Below are positions 1-5,313 of a stretch of DNA of 11,296 nucleotides, piece by piece (position 1 is the stretch's first letter; every line of letters starts with the position of its first letter). Origin of the DNA: Betaproteobacteria bacterium UBA5216 (GTDB taxonomy: Bacteria; Pseudomonadota; Gammaproteobacteria; Burkholderiales; SG8-41); the NCBI GenBank assembly GCA_002412495.1, contig DHVE01000112.1, positions 1-11,296 on the forward strand. Reading direction: 5' to 3'. The notes beneath the pieces were generated by a model. The model saw nothing but the letters and a program-made list of their open reading frames with translations, ran no database searches and was not told where the DNA came from. The position numbers and the translations under genes are program-made.

Positions 1-45
1 CGCTTGACGGGGGAGCTTACGAACTTAACGGGACGGAGGTGCATC

Positions 46-447
46 ATGAAAACGACTCTCAAGACTTTGGCGGCGGTTTCGGTTCTGGCGGTGGCGGGTT
101 TGGGCACGGCGCATGCCAACGGCCCGCAGGGCTATGGCTACGGCCATGTCACGGTGCAGCCTGGCTACGGCGCGCATCGGCATCCGTTGGAAGGCTTGCG
201 CGAAATCAACGCGCGCCAAGCCGAGCAACGCGCCCGCATCGAGCACGGCTTTCATCGCGGCGGCATCACGCGTTTCGAGTTTCGCCGCCTGATGGCCGAG
301 CAACACGATATTGAAGCCATGGAGCGTGCGTTTGTGTCGGACGGTTTCTTAACCCCGCATGAGCGCATGGAACTGCATCGCCGGCTGGACATTGCGTCGA
401 GTCACATCTGGCACGAAGCGCACGACCGCGAGCGGCGCTTTCGGTAA
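46..447 (+). CDS. small secreted protein of unknown function
   Basis: The product is 133 residues. The ATG at 46 is chosen over the TTG further upstream because GGAGG at 35-39 lies at good spacing. An N-terminal signal peptide is clear: MKTTLK, a hydrophobic stretch ending near residue 22, and a cleavage-like AHA-N. After a Gly/Tyr/His-rich linker (GPQGYGYG), the mature part is a highly charged helical domain containing INARQAEQRARIEHG, a region around ITRFEFRRLMAEQ, and FLTPHERMELHRRLDIAS. This pattern of short helices with a 'TP-ER' turn is familiar from uncharacterised secreted proteins of Burkholderiales, but I can name no function. It faces the Bug gene convergently and ends just before paired hairpins. 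The protein is periplasmic by inference; the role is unknown. Confidence 0.8.
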   Translation: MKTTLKTLAAVSVLAVAGLGTAHANGPQGYGYGHVTVQPGYGAHRHPLEGLREINARQAEQRARIEHGFHRGGITRFEFRRLMAEQHDIEAMERAFVSDGFLTPHERMELHRRLDIASSHIWHEAHDRERRFR

Positions 448-452
448 CCGGC

Positions 453-496
453 GGCGGGCGGGATGATCTCCCGCCCGTCATCCCGCGCAGGCGGGA
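453..496. terminator. tandem hairpins between convergent genes
   Basis: The first hairpin has arms GGGCGGG (456-462) and CCCGCCC (470-476) with a 7-base loop; it extends outward by a C-G pair and further weaker pairs. The second has arms TCCCGC (481-486) and GCGGGA (491-496) with a 4-base loop. They sit between two convergent stop codons (447 and 516), where a bidirectional terminator is expected. There is no clear T-run, so this may instead be a short extragenic palindromic repeat of the TCCCGC-N4-GCGGGA type that is common in betaproteobacteria. Confidence 0.45.
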
Positions 497-515
497 ACAA
501 CCCCTCTGATGTTGT

Positions 516-1490
516 TTACTGCGGTTTAAAGCCGATGTCCCGCGCGAGCTTTCCCCACTTTTCGAAATCGCGGCGAATGGCTTCGGTGAAATACTCCGGT
601 GATTCGGTATGCAGATCCAGCCCGAGGATCGCGGCTTTTTCGCGGATGTCGGGCGTGCGCATCGCGGTGTTCATTTCACGATTGAGATACGCGATCTGTT
701 CTTTGGCCATGCCCGCGGGCGCGACGGCGCCGAACCAGCCGCCGGACTGAAAGCCGGGCACGGTCTCGGCGAGTGTGGGCCACTGCGGGTAGTTCGGCGC
801 GCGTGTCTCGCGCGCCACGCCGAGTATGCGCAGCCGCCCCGACACGGCGTGCGGCTGCACGGTGATAAAGGCGCTTAGGGTTGCGTCGATGCGCCCGCCG
901 ATCAGATCGGTGACGATCAGTCCGGCATTCTTGAAAGGCACATGGTAATAGGTAAACCCCGCCTCCTTGCGAAAAAGCTCGGTGGCGAAATGGAGGAAAG
1001 CGCCTTCGCCGTTGGTACCAAAGTTGAGCTTGCCGGGATTCGCCTTGCCGTAGATGATGAGTTCGCGCGCGGTCTTGAACGGCACATTGGGATGCACCGC
1101 CAGCGCGAGAAAATTCGACGCCATCAGCGTGATCGGCGCGAAATCCTTGAGTGAATCATAGGCAACTTTTTTATACGCGAGCGGCACGATCACCATGTTG
1201 CCGCCCTGCCCGCAACCGATGGTGTAGCCGTCGGTGGGCGCGCTGGCAATGACCTGCAAGCCAATCTGCCCCACCGCGCCGGGGCGATTATCCAGCACGA
1301 AGCCGTGGCCGGTTTTCTCGAAAAACTTGTGGCCGATCAGCCGCAACAAGGTGTCGCAGGTGTCACCCGGCGCGCCGGGAATGATCACGCGGATAGGCTT
1401 GGCCGGATAGTTTTGTGCCTGGCCGGCCGAACACACCGCACAGGCCGCCAACACGAGCGCTGCCTTTATCCCCTGCGACAGGTACTTCAT
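516..1490 (-). CDS. Bug/TctC-family tripartite tricarboxylate-type solute-binding protein
   Basis: The 324-residue product is a periplasmic binding protein of the Bug (Bordetella uptake gene, TctC) family. The ATG at 1490 follows an AGGGGGG ribosome binding site. A Sec signal peptide ends near residue 25 (SAGQAQ-NYPAKP). The usual family features are present in order: YPAKPIRVIIP at the first strand, the VLDNRPGA segment near residue 65, VGQIGLQVIASAPTDGYT, the KDFAPITL block, GKLNFGTNG, FHVPFK-like YHVPFKNA, and the AVAPAGM segment before the C-terminal helices. The glycine loop after strand 1 is unusual, reading PGAPGDTCD where most members have a PGG-type loop. No TctA/TctB membrane genes are next to it, which is normal for orphan Bug proteins. 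The ligand is probably a carboxylate but cannot be determined. It lies 18 bp behind the PhaM-like gene, so the two are probably co-transcribed. Confidence 0.93.
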   Translation of the reverse strand: MKYLSQGIKAALVLAACAVCSAGQAQNYPAKPIRVIIPGAPGDTCDTLLRLIGHKFFEKTGHGFVLDNRPGAVGQIGLQVIASAPTDGYTIGCGQGGNMVIVPLAYKKVAYDSLKDFAPITLMASNFLALAVHPNVPFKTARELIIYGKANPGKLNFGTNGEGAFLHFATELFRKEAGFTYYHVPFKNAGLIVTDLIGGRIDATLSAFITVQPHAVSGRLRILGVARETRAPNYPQWPTLAETVPGFQSGGWFGAVAPAGMAKEQIAYLNREMNTAMRTPDIREKAAILGLDLHTESPEYFTEAIRRDFEKWGKLARDIGFKPQ

Positions 1491-1508
1491 GCGGGCTGCC
1501 CCCCTGTT

Positions 1509-1793
1509 TTACTTGCCGTCTTTTTTGTCGCCCTTGCCGGGAGACGCGGAAGCCGCGGCTGCATTAAGCGACGCCAGCGCGGCTTTTTGCATTTCCAGTG
1601 TTTTGACCGTCATCTGGATAAAGCCGATGTTCATCGTGAGCCAGTTTTCCACGCCTTTTAATTCGGCGATTTTTTTCTCGATGTCTTCCACGTTGGCCGT
1701 GGGCATGAACATGCCGGGAACCGGGAACGACATCGGGTTCCACATTTTCTGCATGAACTCCATGAAATCTTTGGGCAGTTCGGCTTCTGGCAT
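1509..1793 (-). CDS. PhaM-like polyhydroxyalkanoate granule-associated protein
   Basis: The product is 94 residues from the ATG at 1793, preceded by GGGAG at 6 bases. A TTG start at 1826 would add 11 Arg/Ala-rich residues and is less likely. The core reads KDFMEFMQKMWNP, then PVPGMFMPTANVEDIEKKI, then LKGVENWLTMNIGFIQMTVKTLEMQ, followed by a short Ala/Lys-rich tail (GKGDKKDGK). This matches the conserved N-terminal region of PhaM, which binds PHA synthase, PHA granules and DNA in Cupriavidus necator. The lysine-rich tail is much shorter than in well-studied PhaM, so the DNA-binding or nucleoid-linking part may be reduced. Family membership is from remembered pattern; the granule role is inferred. 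It is the first gene of a probable pair with the downstream Bug gene. Confidence 0.75.
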   Translation of the reverse strand: MPEAELPKDFMEFMQKMWNPMSFPVPGMFMPTANVEDIEKKIAELKGVENWLTMNIGFIQMTVKTLEMQKAALASLNAAAASASPGKGDKKDGK

Positions 1794-1851
1794 GGCAGGC
1801 TCCCGCGCCGCCCGCCGGTCACGCAATGTGCTGGCGGAAGCGCAAGGCCAT

Positions 1852-1857
1852 ACTATA
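1852..1857 (-). promoter_or_regulatory. candidate -10 element for the PhaM-like gene
   Basis: The minus strand reads TATATAGT here, giving TATAGT (5 of 6 to consensus) about 60 bases upstream of the ATG at 1793 and directly after the transglycosylase terminator. No good -35 lies at 16-18 bp, so support is modest. Confidence 0.25.
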
Positions 1858-1860
1858 TAG

Positions 1861-1886
1861 CGAAAACCCGCGTGGAGAACGCGGGG
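1861..1886 (-). terminator. intrinsic terminator after the lytic transglycosylase gene
   Basis: On the minus strand a CCCGCG / CGCGGG stem (plus-strand arms 1867-1872 and 1880-1885, 7-base loop) is followed at once by TTTT (plus-strand 1863-1866). It lies 36 bp past the TAG at 1922-1924, as expected for a rho-independent terminator. Confidence 0.7.
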
Positions 1887-1921
1887 CTGCCGGGGACTAC
1901 CGCGCGGGGAGCACCGCCGAA

Positions 1922-2818
1922 CTACGGACGGACAGCGGCGATGTTGACGGGCAGCGCCGCGAGCGGTTCGGAAACCTTCGGCGGGTTGGCGGCGGCATCC
2001 GGTATGGCGGGCTGGGGCACAACCGGGCTGGGCGGCAGCGTCATTTGCACCCGTCCACCGGGCGCGGGTTGAACGGCGGGCGAATTTGCGGAACCCGGCG
2101 GCACATGGGCGCCGCGATCCGTGCGCGGCAAGCCGAGCATGGCATCCAGCCGGTCTTTCTCATTCAGCACCTTGTGCGAGTACGCCGCTTCGCGATCCTG
2201 CGGCGCGCCCGCATAGCTTTGCAGCGCGGCGAACAGATTGCCCGCCGAGGCCTGCAAATATTCACGAATGATTTTCGCGCCGACAGCGATGTTGGCGCGC
2301 GGCTCAAAGGCCGCCTGTTCGCCGCCGAATTCCGTGAATTTTTCTAGATGGTACTGCGGAATAATCTGCATCAAACCCTTGGCCCCCGCCACGCTTTCAG
2401 CAATGGGGTTAAAGCTCGACTCGACGGCCATCACCGCCACCAGCAGGGTGGGATCGACATGGTACTGGCGCCCCACGAGGTGCGCCTGCCGCACCAGATC
2501 AAGAACCACTTGCCGGGATACCAGGAACTTGCGCGCCATGTAATCCGCGATCATGGCGTGGCGCCGGTCTTCGGGAATCATGCGCCCAGCGCCGGCAACT
2601 GTCTTGACCATGTTGGTGTTGGCTGGCGTTTCCGCGATCACGACCTCGGGCTGTGGCGCGGTACTGGATGACGGAAAGGCCTCAATCCGGAAATCCAGCG
2701 TAAAGGGAAGCGCCGCCACGGCCAGCGCCATCACGACCGGTACAAAACTCAACTGCTGCGTCCAATCTCCCGCGGCCATACGTCCGCGTACGTGCTCAAT
2801 GATCGATTTTGCGTACAT
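1922..2818 (-). CDS. membrane-anchored lytic transglycosylase (SLT domain)
   Basis: The 298-residue product cleaves peptidoglycan glycan strands between MurNAc and GlcNAc in the periplasm. The ATG at 2818 follows a strong AGGAGG six bases upstream. Residues about 22-41 form a single hydrophobic segment, so the N-terminus is cytoplasmic and the protein is probably an uncleaved inner-membrane anchor. Residues 105-215 are the SLT domain: VDPTLLVAVMAVESSFNP contains the catalytic Glu133, GAKGLMQIIP (145-154) follows, and ANIAVGAKIIREYL (175-188) is the usual helix. The last motif is SYAGAP where most relatives have YNAG. Residues from about 235 to the end are Pro/Ala-rich and probably disordered. 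It stands alone, with its own leader and terminator. Confidence 0.9.
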   Translation of the reverse strand: MYAKSIIEHVRGRMAAGDWTQQLSFVPVVMALAVAALPFTLDFRIEAFPSSSTAPQPEVVIAETPANTNMVKTVAGAGRMIPEDRRHAMIADYMARKFLVSRQVVLDLVRQAHLVGRQYHVDPTLLVAVMAVESSFNPIAESVAGAKGLMQIIPQYHLEKFTEFGGEQAAFEPRANIAVGAKIIREYLQASAGNLFAALQSYAGAPQDREAAYSHKVLNEKDRLDAMLGLPRTDRGAHVPPGSANSPAVQPAPGGRVQMTLPPSPVVPQPAIPDAAANPPKVSEPLAALPVNIAAVRP

Positions 2819-3043
2819 GCAAAACCTCCTTGGTCAGTCTGGCTCTTGGTGGCCGGTTCGATCACCCCGCCGGAATTCGCCGTGCTAACACAGCGTTGCC
2901 AGGGTGATATTACTCCCTTGTGGTTCGGCCTCTCCAAAACCACTACCTGTAGCGGTCATCATGGAGAGTCGGAAAAAGTGGGGCAATTCTAGTGACGCTC
3001 TGGCGCCACTGCAACCGAAAAATACCGGTCATTTAACAAGCAA

Positions 3044-3056
3044 CGGCATTCTGCCA
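3044..3056. promoter_or_regulatory. operator-like dyad GGCATTCTGCC
   Basis: GGCA-TTC-TGCC at 3045-3055 is a perfect 4-bp dyad. Its centre matches that of the dyad at 3175-3189 when that one is read on the other strand (GACATTCTGTC). Two sites sharing GRCATTCTGYC in one intergenic region suggest a common binding protein, but this is inference. Confidence 0.3.
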
Positions 3057-3061
3057 CAAAA

Positions 3062-3089
3062 ATTATTGCAATGCAATATTAAGTAACAA
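3062..3089 (-). promoter_or_regulatory. candidate sigma-70 promoter for the transglycosylase gene
   Basis: The minus strand carries TTGTTA (plus 3084-3089, 4 of 6 to the -35 consensus) and AATAAT (plus 3062-3067, 5 of 6 to the -10) with a 16-bp spacer. It would give a leader of about 235 bases before the ATG at 2818. In such AT-rich DNA chance matches are likely. Confidence 0.25.
3064..3078. repeat. 15-bp palindrome TATTGCA-A-TGCAATA
   Basis: A perfect inverted repeat with a single central base. The related string TGCAATGC-R-ATAT recurs at 3141-3153, making a direct repeat about 73 bp away. It overlaps the candidate -10 hexamer, which would suit an operator. Confidence 0.45.
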
Positions 3090-3126
3090 ATTGTTTTTAT
3101 TATTAAATAATTTTAATATTTGCATT
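3070..3126. repeat. long AT-rich inverted repeat
   Basis: AATGCAATATTAA (3070-3082) pairs with TTAATATTTGCATT (3113-3126) with one bulged base, around a 30-base AT-rich centre. It could be a cruciform, an operator or a nucleoid-protein site. Confidence 0.4.
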
Positions 3127-3174
3127 AAGAGAAAAATTCGCTGCAATGCGATATACACAAAAGAATTTGGGCGT

Positions 3175-3189
3175 CTGACAGAATGTCAG
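3175..3189. promoter_or_regulatory. dyad CTGACA-GAA-TGTCAG
   Basis: A perfect 6-bp inverted repeat with a 3-base centre, typical in size of a dimeric regulator site. On the minus strand its core reads GACATTCTGTC, close to the dyad at 3045-3055. It is 66 bp beyond the last gene of the sigma-factor operon. No T-run follows on either strand, so it is not a clear terminator. Confidence 0.4.
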
Positions 3190-3194
3190 CACCC

Positions 3195-3226
3195 ACTAAT
3201 TTAATTATCGTTAATAATCAATTAGT
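3195..3226. repeat. interrupted 12-bp AT-rich hairpin
   Basis: ACTAATT (3195-3201) pairs with AATTAGT (3220-3226) and ATTAT (3204-3208) with ATAAT (3214-3218), with a small internal loop and a 5-base terminal loop. The stem is almost entirely A/T, so it would be a weak terminator; an operator or processing site is possible. Confidence 0.4.
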
Positions 3227-3254
3227 TAAAAATAAGTCCTTGTTTGACAATGAC

Positions 3255-3419
3255 TTAGGCCGTATCGGGCGGATGGCTCGCTTCCCATTCCGCCAGCGCT
3301 TTCTCGTACCGCGCAAGCGCTTCCCAATACAAATCATAGATGCAGGGCGTGCAGCCGCTGTCGCAGCAACCGCTGTAGTCGGCCTCGTCGGGCGGCACGG
3401 GTTTCGTGCTGGTTGTCAT
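3255..3419 (-). CDS. Oxidored-like (OXLD1-type) cysteine-rich small protein
   Basis: This 54-residue gene starts at the ATG at 3419, one base after the TGA of the putative anti-sigma gene, so it is almost certainly translationally coupled. No good ribosome binding site stands alone before it. The protein is soluble with no signal peptide. A proline-containing N-terminus is followed by DYSGCCDSGCTPCIYDLYWEA, giving cysteines 18, 19, 23 and 26, then a helix ALARYEKALAEW. This is the hallmark of the Oxidored-like domain (Pfam PF09791) seen in small bacterial proteins and in mitochondrial OXLD1. The Cys cluster could bind a metal or Fe-S centre; no biochemical role is established that I know of. 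Its place as last gene of a sigma/anti-sigma operon hints at a redox link. Confidence 0.85.
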   Translation of the reverse strand: MTTSTKPVPPDEADYSGCCDSGCTPCIYDLYWEALARYEKALAEWEASHPPDTA

Positions 3420-3420
3420 G

Positions 3421-4653
3421 TCAGCGCACACTCAAGGGATGATCCGGGAAACGCCGGCGGAATTCCGCAAGCAGTTCATCGGCATCGGCCTGACGATTGT
3501 CGCGCTTGAATTCGGCCAAACGCTCCAGCCATTTTTCCGGCGGCTGATCTTCGAGCCCGCGCCACACCGGCACACGTTGGGGGGCCAAAGCTGCCGCGGG
3601 TTTGGATGCCACCTTGGCTGCCAGCCTGGGCGCCGGCGCGGGGGGCGGCGCAACTGGCGCGGCCGCAGCCGCCGGCGCGGATTTCATGCTCGGGCCGGCA
3701 TTGCGATCCGCTTCGCTACGACTGGCGGCGTCGTCGCGGCTGGCCGGGGCTTGCGCGGTTGATTGCGCCGGGAACGGTGCCGGCGCGCGTTCCGGCGCAG
3801 GCCGCACTGCCTCGGCTTCGCGCCTCGCTTCCATCGGCGCACGCTCCACCACCGGCGGCGCCGCCGCACCGGCGACAACCTGACCCTGCATCGTGGCGAC
3901 GGATTTTGTCTCGCGCGTGCTGTCGCCCAGCCTTTGCTCACGCGTCGCGCCGGAATCCGCCTGATCCTTGTTCGCACCTACCGCAGCAACCGGCCGGTCC
4001 GACGCGGTCCCGGCCTTTTCCGCGCGTTCTTTTCGGGCAAGCGCGGCATAACCGTCGGGCGAGACGGGGGCTGGAACGGAGGGGGGCGCGGCGCTATCCT
4101 CAGCACGCTCACTACGTTCTCCGCGCTCTCTACGCTTTGCCGGCTCGCCGAGTTTTTCGTCGGCAAACTTGGGCGACACCGCGTCACGCAACGTCGCATC
4201 CTGTTTGACGGTGGACTGGGTGGAAGCCCGAGCCGAAGAGGGTGCCGATGGTGCGGACGGCGCTTCCGCGGCCACGGGCGCTTTGGCCGCGGGTAACGGG
4301 CGCGTGGCTACCGGCGGCTGTGCCAGCTCATCGCCCTTCTCATGCTGCACGATGCTCACCAGGCTCACACTCAATACCATTACCGCCGCGATCGACACCG
4401 GCACGTACCAATTGCGCTTCGCGCGCACCGGCGGCGCGCCGGTTTCGCCGCCACCACCATTCACGCCTGGCGAAGGCGCACCGCCGAGCGCTAGCGGACG
4501 CGCGCCTACCTCGCGCCGCGCCGCAGCGAGTATGGCCGCATCGAGCGCCGCTGGCGGCTCGTCGCGCGGCGCGGCCGCCAGTAACCGCGCTAGCGCCGGA
4601 TCGCGTTCCATCGGTTCGAACGGCTCGTCGCGTCTGTTGTCGTTTACTGCCAC
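3421..4653 (-). CDS. putative membrane-anchored anti-sigma factor
   Basis: The 410-residue product starts at a GTG (4653) inside the end of the sigma gene, a 10-bp overlap in another frame; GAGAGGGG lies about 8 bases upstream. Residues 1-80 are cytoplasmic, with a short helix around DEPPAALDAAILAAARREV (32-49) that resembles anti-sigma interaction segments. Residues about 83-102 are one transmembrane helix after AKRNW. Residues about 105-360 are a long Ala/Pro/Arg/Glu-rich low-complexity periplasmic stretch. The last 48 residues look folded and conserved: EKWLERLAEFKRDNRQADAD followed by ELLAEFRRRFPDHPL. The protein has no cysteine at all and no HxxxCxxC zinc motif, so it is not a ZAS-type anti-sigma factor. 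The assignment rests on topology and coupling to the sigma gene; the sensed signal is unknown. Confidence 0.65.
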   Translation of the reverse strand: MAVNDNRRDEPFEPMERDPALARLLAAAPRDEPPAALDAAILAAARREVGARPLALGGAPSPGVNGGGGETGAPPVRAKRNWYVPVSIAAVMVLSVSLVSIVQHEKGDELAQPPVATRPLPAAKAPVAAEAPSAPSAPSSARASTQSTVKQDATLRDAVSPKFADEKLGEPAKRRERGERSERAEDSAAPPSVPAPVSPDGYAALARKERAEKAGTASDRPVAAVGANKDQADSGATREQRLGDSTRETKSVATMQGQVVAGAAAPPVVERAPMEARREAEAVRPAPERAPAPFPAQSTAQAPASRDDAASRSEADRNAGPSMKSAPAAAAAPVAPPPAPAPRLAAKVASKPAAALAPQRVPVWRGLEDQPPEKWLERLAEFKRDNRQADADELLAEFRRRFPDHPLSVR

Positions 4654-5231
4654 GATGCCAGCCCCTCTCTGATCTTCGCCATCGCGTAACGCAAGCGGCT
4701 TTTCGCCGTCTCGCGCGATACACCCGTGGCATCGGCGATTTCCTCGACGCTCATGCCGCTTTCGTATTGCATCACAAAGGCCTCGCGCTGCGATGCCGGC
4801 AGCGCGCCCAGCAGTTGCAACAATTGCGCCGCCTGCTGCTTGATGTCCAGATGTTTCTCCGGCTCGTCGCGCGGCGCGGCCCGCGGCTCCGCGATCAGCG
4901 GCGCCCCGTCGTGATCCTCGTTCTCGTCATCAAACGACACCATCGCCGCGTTCCCGTGTTTACGATAGTGATCGATCAGCCGGTTGTGCGCGAGCTTGTA
5001 GAGATAGGTGGTGAATTTCGCCTGCACCGTGTAACTCTCGCGCGCACGAATCAGATTCATCCACACATCCTGAAACAACTCATCGGCAACACCCGCGTCG
5101 CGGCACTGCCGCAACATATAACGGTACACTGGCCCCTTGTGACGCCGGTATAGCGTATCAAATGCGCCCGCGTCGCCGTCGCGGTAGGCAAGCATGAGTT
5201 GTTCATCGCTGACGACGGCAGTGGCATCCAT
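4644..5231 (-). CDS. ECF-type RNA polymerase sigma factor
   Basis: The product is 195 residues from the ATG at 5231; a TTG at 5270 would add 13 residues but lacks a ribosome binding site. Neither start has a strong one. Region 2 spans about residues 25-92, with DELFQDVWMNLIRA (50-63) as the core-binding helix and FTTYLYKLAHNRLIDHYRK (73-91) for -10 recognition. An acidic linker (SFDDENEDHDG) follows. Region 4 spans about 140-190, with the helix-turn-helix MSVEEIADATGVSRETAKSR (160-179). It lacks region 1 and region 3, which fits a group 4 (ECF) sigma factor. It overlaps the putative anti-sigma gene by 10 bp and lies 82 bp behind the secreted-protein gene. Autoregulation of the operon is likely but not shown. 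Confidence 0.92.
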   Translation of the reverse strand: MDATAVVSDEQLMLAYRDGDAGAFDTLYRRHKGPVYRYMLRQCRDAGVADELFQDVWMNLIRARESYTVQAKFTTYLYKLAHNRLIDHYRKHGNAAMVSFDDENEDHDGAPLIAEPRAAPRDEPEKHLDIKQQAAQLLQLLGALPASQREAFVMQYESGMSVEEIADATGVSRETAKSRLRYAMAKIREGLASWQ

Positions 5232-5313
5232 AACGGACGCCAGTATGCAGAAGCGCAAGCATACCGGCAACCGTCTTTACGCCATGCGCCTTACACCTAA
5301 CGCTTTCGGCAGT

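Larger units (their letters stand above)
2819..3254. other. gene-free intergenic region, AT-rich and rich in dyads
   Basis: About 436 bp lie between two minus-strand genes with no convincing gene on either strand. The half nearer the transglycosylase (2819-3050) has ordinary composition. From about 3050 to 3245 the sequence becomes strongly AT-rich, unlike anything else in the window, and holds several inverted and direct repeats listed separately. It should contain the end of the sigma-factor operon and the promoter of the transglycosylase. No intrinsic terminator with a T-run was found for the operon. Confidence 0.7.

Noticed and set aside
1794..1826. N-terminal extension of the PhaM-like protein from a TTG
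   Set aside because: The ATG at 1793 has a well-spaced GGGAG, and the extension is Arg/Ala-rich sequence unlike the family start.
2749..2943. Minus-strand 64-codon frame upstream of and overlapping the transglycosylase start
   Set aside because: It overlaps the strong ribosome binding site and start of the transglycosylase, and the product has no recognisable feature.
3040..3056. Sigma-54-like promoter on the minus strand (TGGCA...TTGC)
   Set aside because: The distance between the GG and GC elements is two bases too long for a -24/-12 promoter.
4242..5153. Plus-strand open frame of 303 codons
   Set aside because: It is antisense to the sigma and putative anti-sigma genes and has shadow-type composition (Arg, Ala, Pro, His) with no domain.
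5232..5270. N-terminal extension of the sigma factor from a TTG
   Set aside because: There is no ribosome binding site before the TTG and the added residues are not part of the ECF fold.
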